Origin: Morinoia aosen
Lineage: Eukaryota; Arthropoda; Malacostraca; Amphipoda; Talitridae
DNA: 64,000 nucleotides
Reading direction: 5' to 3'
NCBI GenBank assembly: GCA_030386875.1
Contig: CM059578.1
Location: 24,971,009-25,035,008, forward strand
The notes beneath the pieces were generated by a model. It was not told the DNA's origin. It was given only the letters and a program-made list of their open reading frames with translations, and made no database searches. How positions within the stretch are numbered: the stretch's first letter is position 1; each line of letters starts with the position of its first letter. Below, piece by piece: positions 12,641 through 25,760 of the stretch. The position numbers and the translations under genes are program-made.

Positions 12641-13781
12641 TTCAAAATTTTTGTAATGTTTGTATAGGTGGTGAATGTTGAGAAGAGGACAATCATTCAT
12701 TTCCAAATTTTTTGTGCTGGAATATAGATCATTAGATCAGAGTAAACAATTTATCCTTTATGAATTTTTGGTCGCAAATGAGTATTTACCGAGTTATAGC
12801 CATAACGAAATTTAATGTTGTATGGGCGGTAAATGTGAAGTAGAGGACCTTTATCAATTTTGCAGTTTGTGTGCTTGAATATAGGTAATTATATCAATAT
12901 AAACAATTTATCTTTCATACACTTTTTGCCGCATATGAGTATATAGTGAGTAATAGGGGTTACGTAATGTAACGTATCAGAATTAATTTAAACTAAAGTA
13001 AGATTATGTTATCGCTATTACTCAGTAAATATTCATTTGCGACAAAAAGTGCATGGAAGATAAAATGTTCATTTTGATCTAATTACCTATATTCAAACAC
13101 TAAAACTTTGAAAATGTATTCTGGTCCTCTCTTTAACATTGGCTGCCGATACAACATTGCATTACGTTACCGCTGTAACTCGTTAAATACTGATTTGCAA
13201 CGGGAAGTGGATGGAAGAAAAATGATTTATTTTAATTTTGTTACCAATATTCGATGACCGAAAAGTTGGAAATCGGTCATTTTCATGTCCTGTGCAAATA
13301 CTTATTATTTTAGTTACGTGACATTATGTCAGCGGTAAAACTGGTTTAATACCCACTTGGGACGGAAAGTGCATAGAGGAATAAGTTTTTATTTTGATCT
13401 AATGACCTACATTGAGGCACAAAAATTTGGGAATCAATAAAGGTCCTTTGCTTCACATTTGGAGCTCATACATTACATTATGTTACTGCTATAACCCGTT
13501 AAATGCTCATTTGCAACTCATCGTCCATATAAAAATAATTGTTCATTTTGATCCAATTGCCTATATTCTAGCAAAAAAATATGGAACATCAACCATGGTC
13601 CTGTGCTTTATATTTACCGCCCATACAACACTGCATAATTTTAAGGCTATAAATCGTTAAATACTCATTTGCGACCAAAAATGCATATAAGATAAATTGT
13701 TTACTTTGATGTAATGATCTATATTGCTGCACAAAAAATGTGAAAATCTAATATTGTCGTCTGGTCAACATTCACCGCCGC
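12641..13781. repeat. 160-bp monomer field, copy II
   Basis: Cores at about 13013, 13170, 13332, 13490 and 13645, with inverted cores at about 12772 and 12930. Collinear with 2330-3470. The 280-bp satellite that follows in the other copies is absent here; the sequence switches at about 13782 to a different tandem repeat. Confidence 0.85.
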
Positions 13782-15640
13782 TGTGGGAATAGTTATGGAA
13801 CGCATTGCCGCGGTTGTAACGTTATGATGTTGAGTGGTCAGTAGTTAGTTTGATGCAAGATCGTTAGCGTACATATAAAAGTTGGGAATTCGTAAAGATT
13901 AAGGGCGAAGGCATTAGAATCAAATAGAATAAAATAAGTGGGACGGAAATTTAAAGTATAAATGAGGACAGGGCACCGTGGATTAGTGTACTTGAGTTGT
14001 ATATAGGTGAGTTTAAACTATGTCGAATGAGTTATTTCACCTTATATATAAGCAGGATATGTTGAATTATGTTACATTAAAGTTACATCAAGTTAGGTTT
14101 GCTTGGGTGTGTTTATATTATACTTTGTTACTTGCTGTTACTTTAGATAGGGGTTAGGTAGGCTGTGACATGAAAAGTGATGTAATGATTGCAGAAGTTG
14201 TGACAAATACGTTTAGCCTGCGTACTATATAAATGAGGGTACGATCGTTTTGGTTAGGCTGTGTTATTGTTGTAAATGGTGTGGAGAAATGATTTCTCAC
14301 GAGTTTCTTGTTGGCAAGATGAGGTTCGGTTTGAATTGTTTCAAGTTGGTATTGGTAAATTGGTAAATAGTATTGGATTTAGTATATTGGAATGAAGTTT
14401 CGCTTGGCTAACTGGTGTTATGGTTAGTTGTTTTGATGGTTATTACGGTTTCGTTTGAAGGTCTTTGTAGGGAAAAGATTTATGTTTGAATATTGTAAAC
14501 GAGCTTTTGGCGAAATGATCGACAGCTTATATAAGTTTTTGCAATTGACAACACTTTGACGTCATTTATTCGTTAAAACGAATTTCCATTGACTACGTAA
14601 GTTTTAAATAATGAATTGTTGATTAGAACCAAGCGCAGTTGTCATTTTTGAAAGTGAGCGAAGATCTAGTATCCAGTAGTGAAGGTATGAATAAACCGGT
14701 ATGTAACGTGTTCCGTCACAACGTTTAATGAGAGAAAGATTTTGAAATGTTGAATTGAACTCTAAATCGAAATTGAATGAAAAAATATTGCAACGTAAAC
14801 CTCTCCTCTGCGAAAATAATTAGGGAACGCATTGTCGCGGTTTCAGCATTACGATATTAAGTGGTCATCAGTTAGTTGGATGAAAGAATGTTACTGCTCA
14901 TAGAGTTTCGGAATTCGTGATGAAAAAGGGCAAAGGCGTTGGAATCTAATAGAATGAAATAAGTAGAACACAAATTTAAACCATAGAATAAGACAGGGCA
15001 CCCTGGATGAATGTAGTTGAGTTGTATGTAGGTGAGCTTAGGAAGTATGCCGAGTGTTTGAGAGTTCACATTATATATGAGCAGGATAGGTTAACTGAAG
15101 TTAGGTTAGTATGCGCTACGTTATGTTAGGTTTGCTTAGTTATGTTGAGGTTACGTTTTGTTAGTTGAGGTTATTTGGTCTTGCCTTAGCTTAAGTTGGG
15201 TGAGAGTAACTTTATTTCTTCAGATAGTGTTAGGACTGGTTGTGATATGAAAACTTATTTATTGTTTGGATAAATTGTAACACATACGTTTAGTCAGTGT
15301 TGTACTATAAATGAGGGTACCATCGTTTTGGTTAGGTTGTGTTATGGATGAAAATGAGTTGCCGAAATAATTTTTCACCAGTTTGTTGTTGGCAAAGTTA
15401 GATCAGGTTTTAGTTGTTTTAAATTGGTATTGGTAAATTGACGAATGATACTGCTTTTGCTAAATTAAATTGTTGTGGTGTTTTCAAGTTCGACATAGAG
15501 TTTAGAGTGAAAGACGTTGGGTATATAGTGGTTTGTTTTGTGAGACGATGTTGTCTGTACGTGGGTGGCTTCTGAATTGTGTTGATTTGTTTCGTCAATT
15601 CAGCAATGGTATTAGTGTTGAAAAATGAAATGGTTGTGGT
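13782..15640. repeat. Two-unit tandem duplication, period about 1.03 kb
   Basis: GGAACGCATTGCCGCGG at 13797 and GGGAACGCATTGTCGCGG at about 14822 start parallel series of matching segments: GACAGGGCACC, TTGAGTTGTAT, AAATGAGGGTAC, TTGGTATTGGTAAATTG. The second unit is slightly shorter. The copies are well diverged. Short GTTAGGTT-like tracts are present. No coding frame. Confidence 0.85.
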
Positions 15641-15682
15641 GTTTGAAAGTTAAACATAGAAATTGAAGTAAATAGCATTGCG

Positions 15683-15806
15683 TTTTGATACATATATTAT
15701 TTTGGCATTTGACACGATGGTGCATCTCATTGCTATGATTTGCATTTTGATACATATATTATTTTGGCATTTGACACGATGGTGTATCTCATTGCTATGA
15801 TAGTGG
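15683..15806. repeat. 63-bp tandem duplication
   Basis: TTTGATACATATATTATTTT recurs at 15683 and 15746 with the following 40 bp almost identical. It sits just left of the compositional island. Confidence 0.9.
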
Positions 15807-15819
15807 TGTACAGAGGAAT

Positions 15820-18484
15820 GTCTGTGTTCGCCCCTTGCGGGCTGTGCCTGGTTACTTGCGGCGGGCGAACTTTGTAGGTTGCGAGAACACACTAAAAATA
15901 GTACCCGTGAAAAAATCATACCTGGCTCCAACATCGAAATGCTGGTCGCCGAAAGGTGGAGCCTCGAGTATTATAAAAATTCACCCCCTAATTCGCGCAA
16001 AACCACACTTCCCGGGGTCCCAGCGCTTTCAAACTTGGTGAGCGTGTACAAGGGAAAATTCTAAGACATACGGACCCCTTTCCAGGCCCCAAGACCCCAT
16101 AGGAGACCCCCGAGAAGTCGAAAACCGACCGAAAATAGGGTCATTTCAAACATGAAGATTTTTTTGATTGCGCCGTCGGAGGAGCTGACTTGGTGGGAGC
16201 TGATAGAGAAAATGTCGGGCTTTAAGACGGTGTGATCGTTACTTCGAAAAGTATTAGGGAAAATGTTCAATGAATGAAAAACTTTTGGGTAAAAAAACGC
16301 CCGTTTTTCAAGTGTCACTTTGGCTGCCAGTTGCGGCGTTTTCGATGGCCGTTCGCCTCTCAAAATTTGATAGAATGTAGATTGGAGTTTTTTCTAAAAT
16401 CTATCAAATTTATGAAGCGACAATTGCGATACTTTTCTCAAAATGAGCGATTTAAAAATACTCCTTTTTGTCTGAAAATTCACTTAAACCAAAAACATTG
16501 GAGAACGCTTCGTTTTACAGGCAAAGTTGTTGAACACTTTTTGCTCGTTTTTTCACGCTACATACAAAAAAGCTTTTGGGGAACGATCGCATCAACCGTT
16601 CCATGTATATATGAAAAAAACATGGTTTTCACGTCATTTAGACTTTTATTACCCCTCTCACGCCCCCTGCTTTACCCTTGAGGGCTTTTAAATACTCTGT
16701 ACTGATGCGTCTCGAGGACATCTTTCTATAATGATACGTGTCTCAAAGTCGTAGCTTTTCTATTTTTTGAGATAAATGGAAAAAACATCGAAAGAAATTT
16801 CCCCTGGACGCGAAATGTGCCAGTGAAAAGGTCTTTCAATCTCCGCGGATTTTTTACACGGATTATTCCAATGAACGCATTGAAGTTTCCACATCGAGAT
16901 CATGGGTGACTGGGTTGAGGCGGCCCAGCTTGCTTGAGTGTTGTGAGGGCTGTATAAGGATCTTGAACATCATGACGCTTATGTTTTCATGTTTGTCGAG
17001 TTTGATCCCATATATTTCGAGTGATTGATAAAGTTCAAAGTTTCAACCAATTTTTGACCGTTTGAGGCTGTGTTGCAAATTTTTCATAGGTCTACAGTGT
17101 TGTTAAAGTTATTATAAATTTATTTTGACGTGGAACTCAATACTCGAACTCGGTTCTTTCGCTTTTAGATTCGCATAACTTGCAGTCATGACTAGTAAAT
17201 AATCCTTTTCAAGTGTTTAAACTGGTTTTACATGGAAATTTATAGAGAACAAATGTGTTTAAAATATTTCATTCACCTTAAGGTAGTATCATTTTAATTC
17301 TAACAAGTTTTGCAATGGAGAATAAATGATGGTTACGCGTTTTATTTTCGCTGCTTGAAGGTCCATGAATTTCAGACACACATTTTCACAGGTATGGCGA
17401 CTTTGAATTGCAATATAGTAATGAGGTTTAGTATTTGAGACTTAAATTTTCAGCTTCTTATAAGAATTGTATTATAATTATCCAGTTGAAGTAATATAAA
17501 TTGATATAAATCGCAAATCAAACGTTGCGTAAAGGCGTAAATATTGCTGTTGATGCCTTTTTGACCAGAAATGATGCTCATTCGTTCGAGGTGCTCATTT
17601 CAGTTCGACTTTATTTATTTTTTATGACGTATTATATGTTGTCCTCTCTCTCCATCACGTTACAAATCACAAGTTCAATCTAGTGTTTTACCTTAAGGTG
17701 TCAGCATCATCGACCTTACTTCGTAGTATGAGTTCAAATATGCAAAGCGAGTAGTTTTCGACGGCCAAAATTCCGCATCTACTGTGTTGGTGTTCTTGAG
17801 AGCAATTTTATAGCAAACCGATACTATTTCGACATCGCGAATTGTGTAATCGCAAAAGAAGGCGTATTCGTAAAAGTTGGTAAATGAACGATAATTCGAA
17901 GGTAATACACTTGAAATCAGTCATCTCTTTTGAGATGTAGCGGTTAAATTATTTTCGTTCGATACGGCTATTTGTGCGTATTTGTGTAATATGAGCCCAA
18001 ATATGCAAATTGAGTATTTTGAGATGAAAAGAATTCAAGAAATACGGACTTGGGCTTATTGAGAGCAATTTTCTTCGAGCCCTTTATTATTTCGACATCA
18101 AAATTTCCGTCCAATGATATTCATTGATGACAAAAACAAATCGCATTCGTGAATTTTTTGTAATTGCAAATAAATTCCAAGGTATTGAATTTCGAATTCT
18201 TCATTTGTGGAGATGTAAGAATTGAATTGTTCAAATACGGCATATATATGTTTTTTGCCGACTTGTGTTGTGATTGCAATGGGTTATTTAGACGTTAGAA
18301 ATTTGAAATTGGAAGAAATCTTAGGTCAAGCACTTGCCTTTCAATTGCGTAAAGAAAAAAAAGCTCGTTGAGGAATGAATCTGTCGTGACTGAGGGTCAA
18401 ACTCAATGAACATGGTTCCTGTCGGCATATACATGCTTCCATTGAGCGAGGCATTTTCTAAGAAGGGTAGTTTAAGTGAATACA
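15820..18484. mobile_element. Compositionally distinct island, possible inserted element
   Basis: The first 1.1 kb is clearly richer in C and G, with several CCCC/GGGG runs. The whole stretch lacks the strong G-over-C bias of the flanks. The normal mosaic resumes at about 18485 (CTCCTTAATTTTTGTA, matching 7315). Inside, 17700-18225 holds two diverged ~265-bp tandem units (CAAATATGCAAA at about 17735 and 18000; GAGAGCAATTTT; TATTTCGACATC). Open frames near 15835-16064 and 16274-16681 match no family I know. A non-autonomous inserted element is plausible but no ends were found. Confidence 0.45.
17700..18225. repeat. Two diverged ~265-bp tandem units inside the island
   Basis: Three ordered landmarks repeat at the same spacing: ATGAG..CAAATATGCAAA, GAGAGCAATTTT and TATTTCGACATC, at about 17728/17990, 17796/18061 and 17826/18091. 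Confidence 0.75.
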
Positions 18485-21258
18485 ATTCTCCTTAATTTTT
18501 GTAGGATTGGAAAAGGAAATTGAAGGATGTTTAGGACCAGGGACTCGTTGATTGTACACGAAGAATTCAATCCCCAATAATAATAATAATAATACCAACT
18601 CCTCGTTTGAAAGCCTCAAAATCACTATCTTGGCATGCGTAGGTTCCAGTAAATCCTCGTTAAAGTGGGTATAGAATATTTAGGGTCGCCAAAAGAGTGT
18701 TAAAATGTAATGAATGTGTGTCTCTGATGTCGACTAAATTTGTAGAGGTTATGCGTGTTTGAAGTGTGATATTTATTAAATGTGAAATGGTATAAGTGAA
18801 AAATTTATTAACATATGTAGATGATCGATCTCAATAAGCCTTATTTTTTCGGAAATGTAAATACTCTGCAAATTTTGATATGGGGTTTAATTCATGAAGT
18901 TTCAAGATAGAGAGAGACTTAATTTTGTGCTAAAATGAAGTGCCATTGAAGATGTGTTGTTTAGTGTGTGAATGAAATGATCGTTGTGAATACATGTGAA
19001 GTATGCTTGCTGGTAACATTTCACGTTTTCTTAGTTTGTCCAACAGAAAACGTTTAGGAAAATGTTTGTAACGAATACTCCTTCATGTGAATGAGTTCGG
19101 TAAATATAGACATATATGAGTGGAATATTTTAGAACAAACTACTTGGTGTGCACAATGGAAACTGTGAAATTCATGTTCCAATTGTATCCGTAAGTAAAG
19201 TTAGTGAAATGAGTTGAAGATATTCTTGCCCCTTCAAAGTTGAGAAATATGCAGGATTTGATGTGAAATGTGTCTTTTGAACTTGAAAAAAGTATGTAAT
19301 ACATTGCCTGTAGTTTGTGTGCCATTTTTTTATACGAATGTTGATACTTCATATTGTGAATGGAAAGTAACAGGCATAAGTGTTAAAGAAATGGATTTTG
19401 TTAAAATACATATCAGGTTTATCAGTGCCCCAAGACAAATCATGTCTGTGCTGTTGAAAGGTAGAAGTGACATTTGGATGGGGAGAAACGATTGAACATT
19501 GGAATTGAATATTCAAAATTTTTGTGCTGATATTGTAGTAGAAAGGATAGTATTTGTCACTGATTTCAATGTTAGGAAATGAACAATAATTACGTAGAGG
19601 CTATAGAGACGGGCGATTGAAATGTTTTAAGGGAAATGTTTAGGAGAGGGCCATTAAAGATTTCCCTTTTTCGGTGCCTAAACATAGCACATTAGATGTA
19701 AATAAACAAATTTGCATCTGTGTACTTTTTGTCGGAAATGAATATTCAAAGAGTTATAGCGGTATGTTCATATCTGTGTTTTCAGACCCCCCGCTAAGCG
19801 TGAACCACTAGGGAAAGAAACGATTCAACATTGGAATTGAATAATTAAAATGTTAGTGTTGATAATGTAGTAAAAATGATAGTTTTTGTCACTCATATGA
19901 ATATTATGAAATGAACAATAATTGCATAGAAGCTGTAGAGAAGGGGGATTGAAAAGTTTTTGGGTAAATGTTGAGGAGAGGAGCATTATAGATTTCCCTT
20001 TTTCGGAGCCTATACATAGCACATTAGATGTAAATGAACAATTTTGCATCTGTGCACTTTTTGTCGGAAATGAATATTCAAGGAGTTATAGCGGTATGTT
20101 CATATTTGTGTTTTCGGACCCGGCGCAGCCTCAACCCGCATTGAGGATCCATGAGTGAATAACACAATGATGGTTATCATCCAAATGTATTAGGTAAAAG
20201 ATTCTTGATGTGGGTTTAGCCCTTGCAAGGTTGGCACATGCACCGACTCAATCATTCGAGCTCATCGAAAGGGAGAGTTCATTGTAGTGTTATGCCATCC
20301 GACGCGCTCGATGAGTTACTTTCTGCTTCAAACTCTGGAGTTGCGGGAACTGATTTACCGCTATAACTCATGAAATATTCATTTCCGGCGGAAAGTGCGA
20401 AGACAAAAAATGTTCATTTATATGTAATTACCTATGTTTATGCTAAAAAAATAGGCAAATTAATGATTTTCTTCTAGTCAACATTAACCATGTTTTTGTA
20501 GAGATAGTGAAATTATAGATTTGGTATTTGTAAAGAAGAGGAAAATAGTTGATTTTTTGATTTTCGCTGCCTAAACATAGGTAATTAGATAAAGATGAAC
20601 AATTGTTTTCAATGTACTTTCCATCGCAAATGAGTATTTAATGAGTTACAGCGGTATGTTGATTTTCGTCGTGTATGATTAGGCGACCCTGCGGAGCGTG
20701 AACCCACTTCCAGGATGTTTGAGTGAATAACACTCCAAAGATATTAGCGCAAGAGAGGTAGTGTATACCTAAATGAGGGGGAACATTGATTTTTTGGGTG
20801 CCTGAGTATTTAGCGAGGTATATCGGTTGACGGCATTATCGATGGGTCGACCAACTATTACTTGACTGTTGGGAGGGAGAGTCCATCAGTGGTCCCTCAT
20901 GTTGCAGTGTCAATTTATGATCTTACCTATTTTTTCCCAAGCTTGCATCAATAGAATTGCTGTGAGTTACCGCTATAACTCGTGAAATATTCATTTGCCC
21001 CGGAAAGTGCATGGAAGAAAAATGGTTTCTTTACTTCTAATGAACTATGTTAAGGCAGCAAAAAATTGAAAATCTATTTTGTTCTCTTCTTGACATTGAC
21101 CAAAAATGAAGATTGTTTCTCTTTAGAAATAGCTTCGATGATAGGTATGTAATTTTTTCAGTGAATGTGTTTCAGTTCTATTCTATTGAGATAGAATATT
21201 GAATTATGAATCCTTTCCATTAAACTTAGTAGTGAAATGGATTCAGTAAGAAAGCATT
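18485..21258. repeat. Block A copy with an extra 332-bp duplication
   Basis: Collinear with 7290-8756 and 22019-23426. Two tandem 332-bp units (AACGATTGAACATTGG at about 19487, AACGATTCAACATTGG at about 19819) lie at 19480-20140. The portion at 18600-19480 has no close match elsewhere in the window and no supportable gene. Inverted 160-bp cores lie at about 19740, 20070 and 20630, direct cores at about 20360 and 20970. A short (AAT)6 run is at about 18577. Confidence 0.82.
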
Positions 21259-21470
21259 TTGAAGTGTTTAAATGTAGTGAAGTGTTGAAACAAATGTGTA
21301 AATGAATAGTCTTACATAGTTGGAATAGTTGGGGTCTTTAGGTAGAAGACATTAGGTATACTTGATTGATGTTGAATGAGTATATGTAGGAAATGTTTTG
21401 TTAGTGACTTGATTTACTTTCATGTTGTGTTTTTCTCTCGGATGTATAAATGTAAGATTTTTCTCATTAT
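21259..21470. repeat. Block fragment, copy III (5' end only)
   Basis: It matches 1-213 and 23427-23640 and stops at TTCTCATTATTTTC, where the inverted-repeat element begins. Confidence 0.85.
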
Positions 21471-22018
21471 TTTCGGTCAATGTTGAATATAATGTTGTCA
21501 ACGAATTTCATAATTTCGTAGGTATAGATAGGTAATTTAGTCAATTTTAAGACGTTTTACATGAATGACAATATGCCCGGAAATGCTTAGTTTAGGAGAT
21601 ATAGGATAAATAACGCCAGGAAAGAATAGCATTAACGGCAGTTTCGATATGGCTCTTCCGGCGTTTTGCGGACGCGGACCACGCCAAGTTTTTGGGCGGG
21701 AGTCATCGGCCTCGGTATGGTTGAGTTAAAAAAAGATAGATTAGGCTTACTTAGGTTAGGATCCTTAACTAAATGAACTTAACCAAACCTAACCTTACGT
21801 ATCGTTACGTGAGAACCGGATTTCTGCTTATTTACGTCTCCGTCTGTTGAATTTTATAAACGACGTTCCTTTAACTTCAAAGTTAAATATCTGCAAAAAT
21901 AAGCATTTGCGGGCACATTGTCATTCATGTAAAACGTCTTAAAATTGACCATATTACCTATGTATACCTACGAAATTATGAAATTCGTTGACAACATTAT
22001 ATTCAATATTGACCGAAA
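21471..22018. mobile_element. MITE-like element with ~110-bp terminal inverted repeats
   Basis: The left end TTTCGGTCAATGTTGAATAT and the right end, read as reverse complement, TTTCGGTCAATATTGAATAT, pair over about 110 bp, with weaker pairing beyond. The 548-bp element has no coding capacity and carries TTAGGTTAGG/CCTAACCTTA-type tracts internally, as is common in insect MITEs. No target-site duplication can be read, because its two flanks come from different parts of the surrounding mosaic. Superfamily not assigned. Confidence 0.85.
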
Positions 22019-23426
22019 CTTCAGTGATGTTGATAATGTAGTAGAAATTAAGTTATTTGTTACTTACATGAACAAATGGAAATGAACAATAATTGTGTAC
22101 TAGGCAATACAGAATGGGGATTAAAATGTTTTTGGGTAAATGTTTAGGAGAGGACCATTACAGATTTCCCCCTTTCGGTGCCTAAACATAGCTCATTATA
22201 TGTAAAGAAACAAATTTGCATCTGTGGACTTTTTGTCGGAAATGAATATTGAAGGAGTTATAGCGGTATGTTCATATTTGTGTTTTCGGACCCCGAGCAG
22301 CCTCAACCCGCATTGAGGATCCATGAGTGAATAACACAATGACGGTTATGATCCAAATTTATTAGGTAAAAGATTCTTCATGTGGGTTTAGCCCTTGCAG
22401 GGTTGGCACATGCACCGACTCGATCATTCGAGCTCATCGAAAGGGAGAGTTCATTGTAGTGTTATGCCATCCGACGCGCTCGATGAGTTACTTCCTGCTT
22501 CAAACTCGAGTTGCAGGAACTGATTTTCCGCTAGAACTCGTGAAATATTCATTTCCGGCGGAAAGTGCGTAGACCAAAAATGTTCATTGATATGTAATTA
22601 TCTATGTTTATGCTAAGAAAATAGGCAAATCAATGATGTTCTTCTAGTCAACATTAACCATCGTTTTGTAGAGATAGTGAAATTATAGATTTGGTATTTG
22701 TAAAGAATAGGAAAATATTTGATTTTTTGATTTTTGCTGGCTAAACATAGGTAATTAGATCAAGATGAACAATTGTTTTCAATGTACTTTCCGTCGGAAA
22801 TGAGTATTGAATGAGTTATAGCGGTATGTTGATTTTCGTCGTGTATGATTAGGCGACCCTGCGGAGCGTGAACCCACTTCCAGGATGTTTGAGTGAATAA
22901 CACTCCAAAGTTATTTGCGCAAGAGAGGTAGTGTATACCTAAATCAGGGGGAACATTGATTTTTTGGGTGCCCGAGTATTTAGCGAGGTATATCGGTTGA
23001 CGCCATTATCGATGGGTCGACCAACTATTACTTGACTGTTGGGAGGGAGAGTCCATCAGTGGTCCCTCATGTTGCAGTGTCAATTTAGGATGTTTCCTAT
23101 TTTTTCCCTAGCTTGCATCAATAGAATTGCTGTGAGTTACCGCTATAACTCGTGAAATATTCATTTGCCCGGAAAGTGCATGGAAGAAAAGTGGTTTCTT
23201 TACCTCTAATGAACTATGTTAAGGCAGCAAAAAATTGAAAATCTATTTTGTTCTCTTCTTGACATTGACCAAAAATGAAGATTGTTTCTCTTTAGAAATA
23301 GCTTCAATGATAGGTATGTAATTTTTTCAGTGAATGTGTGTAAGTTTTATTCTATTAAGATAGAATATTAAATTATGAATCATTTTCATTGAACTTAGTA
23401 GTGTAATTTATTCAGTAAGAAACCAT
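22019..23426. repeat. Block A copy
   Basis: Close paralogue of 19850-21258, including the GGATCCATGAGTGAATAAC and GAGCTCATCGAAAGGGAGAG segments and the CCAGGATGTTTGAGTGAATA motif. It leads straight into block copy IV. No gene. Confidence 0.88.
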
Positions 23427-25760
23427 TTTGAAGTATTTAAATGTAGTGAAATGTTGAAACAAATGTGTAAATGAATAGTCTTACATAGTTGGAATAGTTG
23501 GGGTTTTCACTTGGACATTACGTACACTTGATTGATGTTGAACGAGCATATGTAGGAAATATTTTGTTAGTGACTTGATTTACTTTCATGTTGTCTTTTT
23601 CTCTTGGATGTAGAAATGTAAGATTTTTCTCATTATTTTCTAGTAGTTTTGATGAAGTTCTACTTAGCAGACAATATTTTTCATAAAGCGTTAGAGTATA
23701 CGTTGTTGATTGAATCCTTCAGCATAAGTATTATCCTTTTTTGTTGTGAATATAGTTTTGGAAAGTTGGATGTGTTTGTTAAATCTTTAATGAGCTCACA
23801 TGTTGATTCAATAAGTATTGTTGTGTGGAAGATTTATGACTGAAAGGAAATAGAAATGTTGTTGAAGTGTGGTTGAAGTTGAGTATTTGGTTAGCATTTA
23901 TTTTAGATAAATGGGGCCCAAGCTAAAGGTAAGGTAGGGTTTATTTTTTGGTTGAAATAAAGTATGTTTTTGGGTTGTAACGGACCATATTTTTTCGGTT
24001 CACTGCTGTCCTGTTTTTTGTCAGCACCTACTACTTTCTTCTTAAACTTTGAGTTTGATTCATGAAATTTTTCCTCATCTTACTGTTTCTATGACGTTTC
24101 TGCATAGATTCCCCATTCTCTCATCTGCATACTAAATGGTGGCTTCCTCCTTCCTCTCTTGGATACGTTTTTTTGTAGTGGTTAGGAAGGGTAACTTATA
24201 ATCTTTATAATCTTAAATGCTTTAGATAAATGTACATGTTGCTGGTTGTGTTGTGAGTGAACAACTAAACGGCCATATAAATGTAAGTGAATTGATAAAA
24301 TTTTTTACCTGAAATGGAAAAGATGGCGTGAAAGTGCAGATTTTGTATAGTAAATCATGTTTTTTGGAAGCTCACGTGTGAGCAAAAAGAGATAATAATT
24401 TAGAAATGTTGAAAAGAATAATTGAGGTAGCGCAGGGTTTTGTGTGTACTACATTTTTTGTAAAATCCCTCTGTGAGACATTGTATTGAAAGAGATTCAT
24501 GTAGCCAATGCACTTAATTAGCCAGACGAGTTGATAATGGAAATTATAAATGATGTTGTATGTATTTAGAATGTGTTGGTAATAAAATACACATGTGTAA
24601 AGGTGTTGGCATAATTCACTATTCTTTCAAAACATGAGGGGCTAGAACTTGATGACAAGTAATATCACCTGGTTCTCTTGAAAGATATTTTTTTTAGAGA
24701 AAGAAGACTTTGTGAAGAAACATGAATTGTTTGTGAATAATGTGAAAATATGAATGTATTTGAACCCTGTATTGCATACCCATTTCATTGTTAAATATTG
24801 TAAACAAAGGGACTTCTGAGAAGGAAAATCGTTTTGTAAAAATGACTGATAGGAGATACATTTAGAAGAATATTGGGTGTAGGTTGCTGAATCCCAAATG
24901 TTCATATGCATGTAAGACTCTGAATTGATGGATTCAATATTTTATTTAATGAGAAATAGGTGAAGAAGGAAGTCTTGTGTTGAAGACAAATTTAATATCA
25001 AGCACATATGGATGGAAATATTTGTATGTATGTTGTGGTGTACATTATTTCTACATGAATAGATGCAAATATGATTGCATTCACTGTAACTGGGTAGTAG
25101 TGAGAATCCATAAATACTTCTTAGAAACCAAGGACTTGACTGGAAATTGTCTTGAAAGTAGAAGAATGCTTACTAAAAAGTATTGGTTTGTATATCACAT
25201 GTACTTCATAATAGCAGTGAGACTATTGCATTTTAATTGTTATACTTTGAATTTGAATGTTGGTAAAATAAGGCTGGAATTGGACAGATACATGGTAGAA
25301 ATGGTATATACGAGGGACTTAAGTCATTCTGTCCTGTATATTTCACAGGAAGAATTTTCAAAGTAATTTTTGGTACAATGTGGTTTGCTTGAGCATTTGT
25401 TATTGGGTAATAGTGCATAAATCCAAAAGGTCTCAGATGCTTTGTTTAATTTGTAATGTGACCAGATTTGAAAGGTATTTTAGTAATGAGTTCATGTCAA
25501 ATAGACATGTTATGTCCGAAATAATCGCTGCAAGCGACTTGTACTTGAGTGAAGGTTAAATTATGTTTAGGAAATTAGGAGTCAATGCTATATATTGTGT
25601 ACTAAGTTGTTTGAAAATAGATTGGTGTTAGTGAATTGAAAATGCAGTATGTGAATGATGCTGATAAAATTGAAGTGTTGCATGTAGAACTGTCTTACTG
25701 CATTGATACTGTGTGTGATATGCGTGCATTGATTGGAGTAATTCAACATTTTTGTGATGT
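23427..25760. repeat. Segmental duplication block, copy IV (5' part)
   Basis: The closest relative of copy I. For example AACATGAGGGGCTAGAACTT lies at 24631 and at 1204, giving the same offset as the block starts. It carries dispersed-repeat copy 4 at about 23905-24200. No gene. Confidence 0.9.
23905..24200 (+). repeat. Dispersed repeat, copy 4
   Basis: Same motif order as copy 1 within block copy IV (AAGGTAAGGTAGG, GGACCAT, CAGCACCTACTACTTTCTTC, CATACTAAATGG). Confidence 0.75.

Noticed and set aside
16274-16681. 135-residue plus-strand frame in the island
   Set aside because: No recognisable domain and an overlapping frame on the other strand; island ends undefined.
21740-21800. Telomeric repeat
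   Set aside because: Only short degenerate TTAGGTTAGG/CCTAACC tracts inside the MITE, not an array.
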